From Diploptera punctata (taxonomy: Eukaryota > Arthropoda > Insecta > Blattodea > Blaberidae), in assembly GCA_030220185.1 (NCBI GenBank), contig JASPKZ010002332.1, forward strand, positions 2,046,001 to 2,110,000: 64,000 nucleotides of DNA, read 5' to 3'. The notes beneath the pieces were generated by a model. The model was given only the letters and a program-made list of their open reading frames with translations. It was not told the origin of the DNA and did not search any database. Positions 20,643 to 30,330 of this stretch are shown in pieces; position 1 is the first letter of the stretch, and the number at the start of each line of letters is the position of its first letter. The position numbers and the translations under genes are program-made.

Positions 20643-22045
20643 TCAGCATATATTGAATTCAATTCTTTGTTGTTGTTCATTCCTTCTTATGTAGAGGTCC
20701 AAAAATGGGATTTGGTTATTATTTTCTAATTCCATAGTAAATTTTACAGATTCATCCTGGAGGTTGAGTAATTTTAATGCATCTTCAATATATTTAGAAT
20801 TTATCACAGAGAAAATTTCATCCACATATCTATACCAACATTTGAAAATCCAGGGATAACCATTGGTGATATGACATTCTAAATAACCCATAAATAAATT
20901 TGCCAAAAATGGTGAAAGTGGGTTTACCATAGCCAGACCTGAGATTTGTTTATACAATTTTCCATTGAAGGTGAAAAAATTGTTGTCGATACAAAGTTTT
21001 GTAAGATTCAAATATTCATTAATTATTTCTCTTTGTAGTTTCAAGGAAATGAGCCATTTTTCTAAAATATTTAACATCTTCCCAATTGGGATGCTCAGAA
21101 ATAAAGAAATGACATCAAAAGAAACCAATCTGTCATTACAATCCAATGTGATATTATTCAGTTCATTAACTAATTCAATTGAATTTTCAATACTTTTGTT
21201 GTCGAAACTTGGTAGTTCATTAAATTTCTTAGTAAGCCATTTTGCCAAATTGTAACAAGGTGAGCCAATATTATTAATAATGGGTCTCATCTTATTCCCC
21301 CTCTTTATGTATTTTTGGGAGCCCATACAATTTTGGATTCTGTGGGTTTGATACTTTCAACTTGTATTTCTCTTGTTCTTTGATGGCATATTTGGTGTTT
21401 TTATTGTATTAGTAAATGATTTTATTGCTTTTGGAAGAGGATTGCTTGTAATTTCTTCATATTCATTTGAATTTAAGAGAAGGTTCATTCTGTTTACATA
21501 ATCGTCTTGATTCAAAATTACAATTTTGTTTCCTTTATCGGCTTTCGAAATTATTGCTTTTTTGTTGTTGATATTCCTCAATATTTTCATGTTCTTAATG
21601 GCTCTATTGTTTTTTGGGTTTTTCATTTATATTTTCAAGAATGTTTTCACAATTTCTCCTAATTATAATTTTGTCTTCAACTGAAATTGCAATGTCAGCT
21701 ACGTAGTCTTCTGTTTTACTTGAGAAATTCACACAAGTTTTTAGTCCAAGATTCAATAATTTTTTCTTCTTCGGTCAATTCTATTTCTGAAAGATTAACA
21801 ACATTGTTATTGTCATTTGAATTTTGTTTTTTGTTGATTGATTCAATTCTATTGCAATCTTTTTCAATTTTTCGATTAGGTACATTATGTCGTTTCTGGA
21901 TTAGATTATCAAATTTCTTGTTTTGTGTAGCAATTTTCTTCTGAATTGTGAAATTTAATCTTCCAAAAAAGTTTCTTGTTAAATTTTCTAAACAAATATC
22001 ACCTAATAATTTTACCACTTTCAAATGAAGATAATATAATTCCAA
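20643..22045 (-). pseudogene. Penelope-like reverse transcriptase, broken frames
   Basis: Three open pieces on the minus strand make up the RT. 21716-22045 is the N-terminal region, rich in Lys/Asn. 21357-21626 has ISKADKGNKIVILNQDDYV, a signature Penelope RT motif. 20643-21326 holds fingers/palm: FDVISLFLSIPI, the GLAMVNPLSPFLANLFM block and the catalytic box YVDE in place of YVDD. The G-to-V change in GLAMGNP and D-to-E in the active site would be damaging. Frameshifts separate all pieces. The end near 20643 runs into the GIY-YIG frame. Confidence 0.9.
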
Positions 22046-22130
22046 ATCCAGGTTACTTAATTTTTGGGTAAAATTTGTTTTTCTCTTCTTTAAGAACTTT
22101 CTGCTCTGCCATAATTTGTTGTTTGGAGTT

Positions 22131-22856
22131 ATGATTGAATTTTACAATCACATTTTGGACATAGCTTATTTAAATGGCTTTGGAAAGGAAATAATTATAA
22201 CTAAATTAAAGAAATTCAGACAACAAAAAAGATTAAAAGAATACACTACCCTACAATCTGATTCAAAGAAAGGAAAACAATTTAAGAAAATCACCCATCA
22301 TCCTGGAATACATAACAAATTTCAAAAAAATTTCAAGAAATTCAATATTACATTGGCACCGATAAATAAATTTAGCCTTGGTAACTTGTTAATAACCAAT
22401 AAGAAAATGAACACCCCAGATAGTAAAAAATCTGGAATTTATCAAATTGATTGTGGAGATTGCAATAAAGTATACATAGGAAAAACAAAAAGAAATTTGG
22501 ACACTCGCACAAAGGAACAATTTAGAAATATTAAAAATGGTGAAATTGAAAAATCAGCTATTGCAGCACATAGTTTGTTGGAAGGTCATAAAATTAAAAA
22601 AGAAGCTAAACTTCTAAAACATTTGGAAAAACCTTTGGATTTGACAGTTTGGGAGAAAATATTTATTCAGAAGAACAAATTTAAATCCATGAATTTCGAC
22701 ATTCCAGATGAACGTGACCTCATCTCGAAGTTCATCAAATCAATACCAGATGGCAATGATATCTCGAAGTTCATCAAATCATCACCAGATGGCAACGTTA
22801 TAGAGGGAAATTCCAACGAATATCCGGTAGTCATAATGGCGGTTGAAAATGAATGA
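22131..22856 (+). pseudogene. Penelope-like GIY-YIG domain (right inverted arm)
   Basis: Homologous to the left arm from YNHILDIAYLNGFG onward. Differences seen: KIFKK to KNFKK, KEHFR to KEQFR and PDEHDL to PDERDL. There is also a 13-residue in-frame tandem duplication near the end (ISKFIKSxPDGN repeated at about 22722-22798), absent from the left arm. The open frame begins in the junction sequence, so its start is artificial. Confidence 0.9.
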
Positions 22857-22949
22857 CAAGATCATTTGAAAACTATAGTTACCGTGTTTAATAAAACATG
22901 AAATATGAGGTAAGATGTAAAAATGACTCATTAATTTATGTATTAATGA

Positions 22950-23795
22950 AATGGAACAAGTCATGTAGGGGAATGGGAGTCAACGTTAATGATCGTTTAC
23001 TGCACAATTTATTATTAGCTGATGACCAGATTATAATAGGACAAGGTAAAGAAGATATAGAATATATGATTAGAAAGTTGGTAGATGCATTTGAGGTAGG
23101 TGGACTGAAGATAAATTATATTAAAACAGAATATATGGTAATTGGAGGGAATTCAGAAGACCTGCAAATAAATAATATGTTAATTAAACGTGTTGAAGAA
23201 TTTAAATATCTTGGATCTATAATAGATAAATCTGGTACTTGTGAAAAATATATTATTAACATTGTGCAAGGAAGGCAATTAGATCCCTGAATGGTCTTTT
23301 ATGGATTAGAAATTTGACCAGAAAAACAAAAAAGAGATTATACAGACAATAATAGAAAGTATACTTACATATGGATCAGAAAGCTGGACAATAAATGAAA
23401 GGATGCAGAAATGAATCTTGGCAACAGAAATGGATGGATTACGGAGAAGTATGAGAATATCCAGGCTACAACATATTCGAAATACATATATCAGACAAGA
23501 AATAGATGTACAAGAAACTGTTATCGAAAGGATAACAAAGAGAGCTTTACAGTGGTATGGACATGTACAACGGATGTCGGAAGACCAATGGCCTAAACAC
23601 GTGTTAGATTGGATGGTACCAGGCAGAAGGAAGAGAGGGAAAAGTAGAAGAACATGGTATGAGGGAATATATGATGCCATGATGAAGAGGGGTATGGAAG
23701 AAGGACAATGGGAAGATAGGAATCTCCGGAAAGCAGGAATCAGGGCGAACTGCTGTAAAATGGAAAGCCTGTATTAGGTATTAGGTAGGTATTAA
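22950..23795 (+). pseudogene. LINE RT/C-terminal fragment, right of the Penelope-like insertion
   Basis: Continues the LINE at 19560-19709: LLADDQIII (LADD active-site variant), GLKINYIKTEYM, VEEFKYLGSII. After a frameshift near 23290 it continues with IRQEIDVQETV, ALQWYGHVQRM and RRKRGKSRRTWYEG, the usual basic LINE C-terminus. The 3' end has a short tandem tail of TAGGTAT type at about 23767-23793. Confidence 0.88.
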
Positions 23796-23890
23796 CACAA
23801 TAATATTTCAGTCTCTTTCTTTCCACTCCTCATTAAAGGGATTGATCTAGAAATGTACATCTCACTTCATATTTTATTTTTTCACCTGTA

Positions 23891-24882
23891 CACCCTTAGA
23901 CAAAAAAAATGAGTCATCCGCAGATTTTATCAACCAATCGGGGAACTTTGTGAGTGCTCACAGAAGCCATATTCACAACAACACATTTTCAGTAATTGTA
24001 CTGGGTTGTTTGCTAGTTAATGCAGTGCACACTCAAGCAACATGAAAGAGAGAGCTTGGCTTAGTGTGTTTCCATGGTTGAGAGATTTAACAGACTTCAT
24101 CTGCATTTGTAACCTCACGGGTTTGATTCCCGTTCTACTTTTTATTTTTTTAACTGAATGTTAGAATAGCATTTCACCTGTAATATAGTTTCATATTTAA
24201 TTTTATATTTGAGTTTTATGGCTTTAATGCACACACAAAAACATAAATTAAAACCTTCTTCTAATAAATAAATGAGGAAAGAAAATAATATCTTCTAAAA
24301 TGAAAACTTTAACAAAAACAAAATCAATATCGGGTGTATGAACCCTCAGCATCTATTACCACTCTCAATCTACAGGGTATTGAGATTGCCTTGTGTGTGC
24401 GCTGAGCCATGGTAAAACCCAATATGATTCATTATAAACAAACTTGTTAGAGGTTGTTGGTTTTGCGTAGATGTCTGTGCATCACAGTCTATTGAATGCA
24501 ATATATTGAAATTACCTAGAACAAAGCCTGAATGTGGTAAATATAATTGTTACAATAACAACATTAACATTTATTTAATTCAAATGTCAAAATAAAATGT
24601 TGTATTTAATTCATAAAACATTTTAATACAAATATCACGAGAAAAAAAAACTGCATAATTGAGGATGCGAACCTGCGACCTTCATTAACAGAAACAGTGA
24701 CTGCATGCTTTACCACTGACCTAACAGGACATGTAGGAATGCCTTCAGTTCATGCTACATAACACAGTAGATCAGGGACTGCACAATTATGACTAGTTTC
24801 CTAGTTTGAACCCAGCACTGTGCTGAGTAGGACTTAGAAGAAATGTGCATTCCAGAGAAGACTAATTTTTTGTCTAAGGGTG
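23891..24882. mobile_element. TIR element copy 2 (empty site)
   Basis: Same ends as copy 1 (CACCCTTAGACAAAAAAAAT left; CACCCTTAGACAAAAAATTA read from the right), TA at 23889-23890 and 24883-24884, 992 bp. It lacks the SINE found in copy 1 and preserves the unoccupied target at about 24535. No transposase gene. Confidence 0.87.
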
Positions 24883-24884
24883 TA

Positions 24885-25340
24885 CAGAGACATATTTCCA
24901 TTCTCAACTATATTCTGACTGTATCAGTCATCTGATACCATGTATATTCTTTGCTGGAGAGAAGGATTTAATCATGAGATTCATCAACTCGCCACTAGAG
25001 GAAAAGAATATACATGATATTGAATGACCAAAAGAGAACTTGAAATCGAGGTGAGATTAGGCGGATGGTCTTCGAAACATGTCCATGTGAAAAAAAGAAG
25101 TTGTCATACTACAGATTTTTTATTTTTCAAATTCACAATTCTTTCCACATAGACCTAATTGACCATAACTTTCATTTGCAACATAAGTTGTCCTCTTATA
25201 TTATGAAAGTTATTAGGAACCAGATTTTTTAATTTAAGCAAATAAAACAGGCTGTAGAGCAAATAAGCATCAAATGTAGTTTTAGCTACAGTACCAAAAA
25301 TATAACTTCAGACTGGAAAAAAATACAATTTTTACCCACC
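24885..25340. other. Non-coding stretch
   Basis: No recognisable repeat or exon; intron between exons 26443-26604 and 19156-19332. Confidence 0.5.
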
Positions 25341-25347
25341 TTAAAAT

Positions 25348-26060
25348 ATAATAATAATAATAATAATAATAATTTATTTTAGCTGGCAGAGTTAAGGCCA
25401 TAAGGCCTTCTCTTCCACTCAACCAGCAAATAGTAAAATTATACAAAAATTACATACATATTACAATTTTAAGATATTAAAATACAGACTAAACAAAATA
25501 CAATGATGATGTAATGTAATACTAGCTAATACTAACAAAAACATAGAATATAATAAAATGAAAATGATATAAAATAAAGTAAGTAGCTTCCTACATGATT
25601 ATTAATGGAATGCTCTATATAGTTGTCAGGCAGTTAATGTTTTCATTGTGTCGAACTTAAGATATCAGTTAATTTGGATTTAAATAATGATAGCGATTGG
25701 CAGTCCCTGACATGACTGGGAAGTGAGTTCCATGCTCTAGCCATAGATATTGTGTAAGATTCAGAGTACAGACAGGTCCTGTGTTGTGGTATCAAAAGTA
25801 AAGAAGAGTCTTGTGATCTTGTTCCTAAATTGTGATGAGCCGATAAATGTTAAAAACGTGTTGTTAAATAAGTTGGTAAATATGTGTGCAGAATTTGGAA
25901 TAGTAAGGTATGTGAATGTAAAGTTCTTCTGTCATTTAGGCGTAGCCATGATAAGGCCTGAAATGAAGGAGACACGTGGTCATAACGACGGAGATTGAAT
26001 ATAAATCGAATGCACGCATTATAATATATCTTTGTGCATAATTCAATTACCATAATTTTA
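25348..26060 (-). mobile_element. 5'-truncated LINE (CR1/jockey-type) with (ATT)n tail
   Basis: Minus strand. 25850-26053 encodes NACIRFIFNLRRYDHVSP, SWLRLNDRRTLHS and LFQILHTYLPTYL, the C-terminal RT region of jockey/CR1-like LINEs. Further downstream the frame decays, but a phrase of the type WNSLPSHVRDCQSLSLF is legible around 25690-25740. The 3' UTR (GCCAGCTAAAATAAATTATT) ends in an ATT-repeat tail at 25348-25373. Confidence 0.82.
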
Positions 26061-26442
26061 ATAATGCAATTAATTATAACAGCATTTAGTATTATGTTAT
26101 ATGAGAATTTATAAAAAAATATATTATGGTTATAATCATTCAGTGGCCTAATTTCTCTGTAATTTCTGATACAGTAAAAATCTTATAATGTTGTAATACA
26201 TAATAATGAACAAGATATGAATTTTAACCATCATAAAATGTCTGAAACATTTATTTTTAAATAAAATATAACATTCAAATAGTTTTAGTTTAACCATATA
26301 TAAAAATAAGCATTTAGCCCAAAATCCAAGATCTAATAAATAAATAAATATGTAGATAAATAAAAAATATTTGTTTGTTTATTTATTTATTAGAACACTA
26401 CTATACCACTATGATGATGATGAACAAATTGAGAATCTATAC

Positions 26443-26604
26443 CTTCTGAACAGAACACCTTCTTGGTTGGCCTCTGAAGTGCCACTGTATGGTAACCAGG
26501 CTTACATTGGCAGATGGCATTGTGGTTGATCTGTATGCAGGTTGCATGCTGATCAGTAAAAGCACACGCTTGTCTGTAGAAACACTGATCCCCCAGACGT
26601 ACAG
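26443..26604 (-). CDS. Host gene exon: six-cysteine module 2
   Basis: 162 bp, phase 1 at both ends. The acceptor GTTAACAG precedes 26604 and the donor GTATAG follows 26443. Joined to the upstream exon it forms a Pro codon and then VRLGDQCFYRQ. It contains six cysteines spaced C-x5-C-x8-C-x8-C-x-C-x17-C, an EB/EGF-like pattern, and ends FCSE. The upstream exon has the same order of cysteines, so the protein has two tandem disulfide modules, each on one symmetrical exon. Extracellular location is inferred from the cysteines and the transmembrane helix in the next exon. Confidence 0.87.
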
Positions 26605-26911
26605 CTGTTAACAAAACAAAATTTGTGATTAGAAATACATTATTCACATATAGCCTAAACATAGCTAGTTTTATATAGTGTAATGCCATCTATCTTTAGC
26701 TATGATCATTAAGGTAACTGAGAGATTATGATGAATCTTGATAATATTTTATTATTTTAAATCTCAGGGATAGGAGTGATGAAGATGTACAGTTTCTAAT
26801 CACTAGATTGTGCACCAATGCTTGAATTAAATTCTAAATCTCTTTACAGTACACAAGTTGAGAAGGAATAATAAATAATAATATAAAAAATTATAAAATG
26901 TTGAAAGAAGC

Positions 26912-27540
26912 TCTACTGGCTTTATGAAGTAGTGTTAAAATTCCCATTAAAAGTCTTCTTAATTAAGAAGCTGCCATTTGGCGTGTCAAACAACTGTTTG
27001 TGCCCTTTGGTGCTTTTGGAATTTTTTTTTTTTCAAATGCCCCAGGTTTGTCTTTCGACATTCCTGGTTTCTCTCCTGGCATGGCATACTTGTAACCCAC
27101 TTCTAAGGTTGGGGTGCCTGGAAGACGGGGTTATGTTGCCCCGATGATATGATGGGCGATAATGTTGATAATGGTGCGCCAGGAGAGTCCCTAATCCTAA
27201 GCTTAACCTAAGATGAATATGAATGATGATGATTGCGATAGCCATATGATTTCGGGGACCATTCGGGCCTTAAAGTTTTCCTGATATTTGTTTTACAGGC
27301 GAGGAAAAACCCTGATAAAAACCTCACTCAGAAAAACTGTCCCGACCGGGGATCGAACCCGGGCCTGTTGCATGACAAGGCAGCACGCTACCCCGAGACC
27401 ACAGCAGTGGACCTTTTGGAAGTTGTATAAGAGAAAGATTTCCATTTAGATTGGAGACCTAGGATAGTTCAGTGGCACAGTGCTAGTGTATAAATCTAGA
27501 GGTTCTGGTTTGAAACCCAGTCTACATATAAACAATTTCT
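26912..27540 (-). repeat. Old tRNA-like unit split by a SINE
   Basis: Left part 26912-27012 matches the unit body (CTACTGGCTTTATGAAGTAG, AAGAAGCTGCCATTTGGCG). The right part 27422-27540 has AGAGAAAGATTTCCATTTAGA, a degenerate tRNA-like stretch (AGTTCAGTGGCACAGTGC, GGTTTGAAACCC) and CAATTTCTCTTCAAATATA. The SINE 27022-27412 sits between them. Confidence 0.7.
27022..27412 (-). mobile_element. tRNA-derived SINE with poly(A)-type tail
   Basis: Shares the head and central body with the CCAT-tailed SINEs at 14.2, 51.3 and 62.6 kb (B box GGGTTCGATCCCC, GTAAAACAAATATCAGG), but its 3' part is unrelated and ends in a 12-nt A tail (T run on plus at 27022). Target duplication CTTTTGGAA at 27013-27021 and 27413-27421. 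Confidence 0.9.
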
Positions 27541-27544
27541 CTTC

Positions 27545-28198
27545 AAATATATGGAATATACAACTAAACTACTGTAATCAATGGTAAATAGAATTTTTTT
27601 TCCTGAACTGGGAATCGAACCCTGAACCTTCAGTTTTCTATGCTGATGCTCTGACCACAGATCTAATTCAGGCTACATTCCCATCAAAGCACAAATCCTC
27701 CCTTTACCTTACTCTCTTGTTCCCACAGTCATGCAATGAATCATCATTCACAAATACACAGTGAAAAGCTTCTACATTAAGAACACATGAAGGGACTCCA
27801 CACAGCTATAGCATTATTTATTAAATTATCATTGATTACAGTAGTTTTAGTTGTGTACATTAATTTACTTATTTCAATCATAGTAATAGCTTTAGCTTCT
27901 TAATATTAATTTAATTAATAATGCTATAGCTATGTGGAATTCCGTCATGTCTTCTTAATATAGAAGCCATTCATTGTATATTTGTGAATGATGATTTATT
28001 GCATTGAATGTGGGACCAAGAGAGTAAGATAAAGGGAGGCTTTATGCTTGGATGGGAATGTAGCCTGAATTAGCTCAATGGTCAGAGTGTCAGCATGGAG
28101 AGCTGAAGGTTCGGAGTTCGATTCCAGGTTCAGGCAGAAATTTTTCTCTTTATCATTGATTACAGTAGTTTAGTTGTGTACATTAATTTACTTATTTC

Positions 28199-28205
<7 letters not shown>
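27545..28205. repeat. Palindromic element with terminal tRNA-like modules
   Basis: A left tRNA-like module on minus (about 27600-27672, B-box GGGTTCGATTCCC) mirrors a right one on plus (about 28062-28138; TAGCTCAATGGTCAGAGTG, GAGTTCGATTCCAGG). The arms also share the outer AATCAATGATAAA and the inner CTATAGCATTATT/AATAATGCTATAG. The sequence TCATTGATTACAGTAGTTT occurs three times (27555 inverted, 27830, 28155). The right flank has an (AAT)n run at 28202-28243. Confidence 0.72.
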
Positions 28206-28244
<39 letters not shown>

Positions 28245-28249
28245 GCTTT

Positions 28250-29149
28250 AGCATCTTAATATTAATTTAATATGGAATATAGTTTTGTTGATATAGCAAT
28301 TCATCATCAGATGGGAACAGTAAGCCTTGCTGTACCCTTGGTGCTTTTCCAAAGAATAATCTACATGCTGGCACCACGTTTTTAACTTCTCCATTCTCGT
28401 CATCATCTCATATGAGCACTCACTCATCCTACACTTCTCTATTATACACAGTTCAAGTACACATAAATTTTGCAATGCTGAATTACTGTATAAATTAAAA
28501 CTAGATCACATGTCTTCATCTATCAGCTGAATATGGAACATAAAGCATGAAAATGCAAGTGGATTAACATTACACACAAATACACACACATTCAAAGGAA
28601 CGTTTTGATTATCTATCTTGCTATCAATCACTCCCATTTATTTTTATAACACCCTGTGTAATAAATAGTTTGCTGAAACTTGTTCATCTGTTTTGTTTTG
28701 AAAAGTTTGTTTCCTGTTGCATTATTAACACAGATTTTAATGATGTGCTTGAAGTTACAGGCATGATTTCCCTAAGTAGTTGTTAAATTATATTAAGTTG
28801 GCAACAGGACATTGGCATATGATTAAGACAGTTAATGGCTTATGTAATGTATCCCATGTCACATGTTCAATTGCATCTAATTGTGTGTTCAGATTGAATG
28901 GAATTTCCACTCTGTTGATAATGAGATTGAGATGTTACTATTAAACTAAGAATTCAATATATCAGCATGGAACTGACTAGTAATAAACATAGCATTTTTT
29001 TTATTTGTTTAAAAAAAAAAATTCACATCCACCATTACACGAGTTTCAAATAATTTGGCTAATTTATTAAGTATCAATTAGCATGCCAAAGATGAAACTT
29101 GTTTTTAAAAGACCTTCATGATTTAATAATTTTATGAAGTTTATTTTAA
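28250..29149. other. Non-coding stretch
   Basis: Intron of the host gene; no exon or repeat end identified. An ACAC-rich patch lies near 28572-28590. Confidence 0.5.
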
Positions 29150-29744
29150 TAAAAATAAATAATAGTTTTAAAAAACTAAAACAACATGCTTTATTAGAAA
29201 ACCGAACTAAAAAAATTAAAAATAATTTTAATTTCTAACACGCTTGGGATAAAATTAAAGTGGTCAACAAAAAAATCATCTCCAACACATATACAATAAA
29301 ACTAGAGTTATCAAGAAAAAGAAAATAATTTTACCATCAAAAGCGTGGGGTGCTCTACATCAATTAATATATTTGATAATAAACAGTTGGTAAAAGTAAG
29401 CTCTCTAAGAAGAAAATGTAAAAGTCATAAAAAGCACCCCATGCTTTTGATGGTAAAATTATTTTCTTTTTGTTGATAACTTTAGTTTTATTGTATATGT
29501 GTTGGAGATGATTTTTTGTTGACCACTTTAATTTTATCCCAAGCGTGTTAGAAATTAAAATTATTTTAAATTTTTTTTAGTTCGGTTTTCTAATAAAGCA
29601 TGTTGTTTTAGTTTTTTAAAACTATTATTTATTTTTTATTTTTTAGTTTTAATATTTTACAGAATAAGATAAGAATGTAAATATCTTTAAATTCGATACT
29701 GTTGTAGTATGAGCTAAAAGTAATACTCTTCTATAAAAAAACCC

Positions 29745-29840
29745 TCCCAGCCGGATTTGAACCAGCGACGTATGGATTACTGAAATTATATACCACTAAG
29801 AGTTCACTGCTCTACCAACTGAGCTCTTACAACGATTGAC
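29745..29840 (-). ncRNA. tRNA-like sequence with an internal insertion
   Basis: On minus: GTAAGAGCTCAGTTGGTAGAGC (A-box arm) and CGCTGGTTCAAATCCGGC (T arm), separated by about 45 nt that could hold a tRNA-type intron or an extended variable region. In copy 2 (about 49855-49910) the A-box half is deleted. Confidence 0.55.
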
Positions 29841-30031
29841 TAAAAACTCGACAAGTCCGCAACCTATTATACCAGTTTTAATTTTTTTTTATTTTCGGAT
29901 GATTCTGACCAGGATTTTAGAAACAAAATATGAAATTATTGTATTGTCACGGGTCCTCTACACGTATACAACGTTTCAAGTCGATCCAATGTTTCTAAGT
30001 GGGTGAAAATCGCGTTGAAAGGTTCCGTTAC

Positions 30032-30237
30032 GTGCTCTCCCTCTGGTTTTCATGTTTCCATGCCCCTCTTTCATTCCCACATTCATATCACATATCCTAC
30101 CCATTACAGTCAATGAGACTTAACTGTTTTTATTAATATGGTTTTCCAGTAAGATCATGTAGCTCATTGTTTGTAGTTTTCTCCATTCCCTGTATATGTA
30201 TCTCCTTAAAGTAAGAAACCAGTTTCGCATATACCTC
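30032..30237 (-). repeat. Templated 206-bp patch from a LINE
   Basis: Matches 33208-33413 over 206 bp with three substitutions (98.5%). No target duplication; it replaces part of a tandem unit. The segment is an internal piece of a LINE-A 3' coding region on minus. Confidence 0.9.
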
Positions 30238-30330
30238 AAGTCGATCCAATGATTTTAAATGGGTGAAAATCGCGTTGAAAGATTCCGTTACATAGATAGA
30301 TAGATAGATAGATAGATACAGGTCAAGCTA

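Larger units (their letters stand above)
19710..22937 (-). mobile_element. Penelope-like element, inverted dimer
   Basis: Flanked by ATGTATTAATGA at 19698-19709 and 22938-22949 (12-bp target duplication). The left element runs on the minus strand from about 22130 to 19710 and includes RT and GIY-YIG regions plus a 3' tail of about 45 bp (19710-19755). A 5'-truncated second copy (about 22131-22937) is joined head-to-head on the plus strand and lacks the tail. The GIY-YIG arms are nearly identical, so the dimer is young or was formed in a single event. Inverted, partly truncated pairs are typical of Penelope-like retroelements. Confidence 0.93.
29150..30330 (-). mobile_element. Composite fold-back element, copy 1
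   Basis: Order on plus: a palindrome at 29150-29634 (arms about 200 bp, loop 29356-29434; arms contain CCAAGCGTGTTAGAAATT and CATCAAAAGCGTGGGGTGC), a unique spacer (29635-29740), a tRNA-like sequence (29745-29840, minus), then tandem units (GTCGATCCAATG..GTGAAAATCGCGTTGAAA) at 29885-30300 ending in (GATA)n. A 206-bp foreign patch interrupts the tandem units at 30032-30237. Copy 2 lies inverted at 49330-50416. The superfamily is not recognised. Confidence 0.75.

Noticed and set aside
20965..21255. Plus-strand 96-codon frame
   Set aside because: Antisense shadow of the Penelope-like RT.
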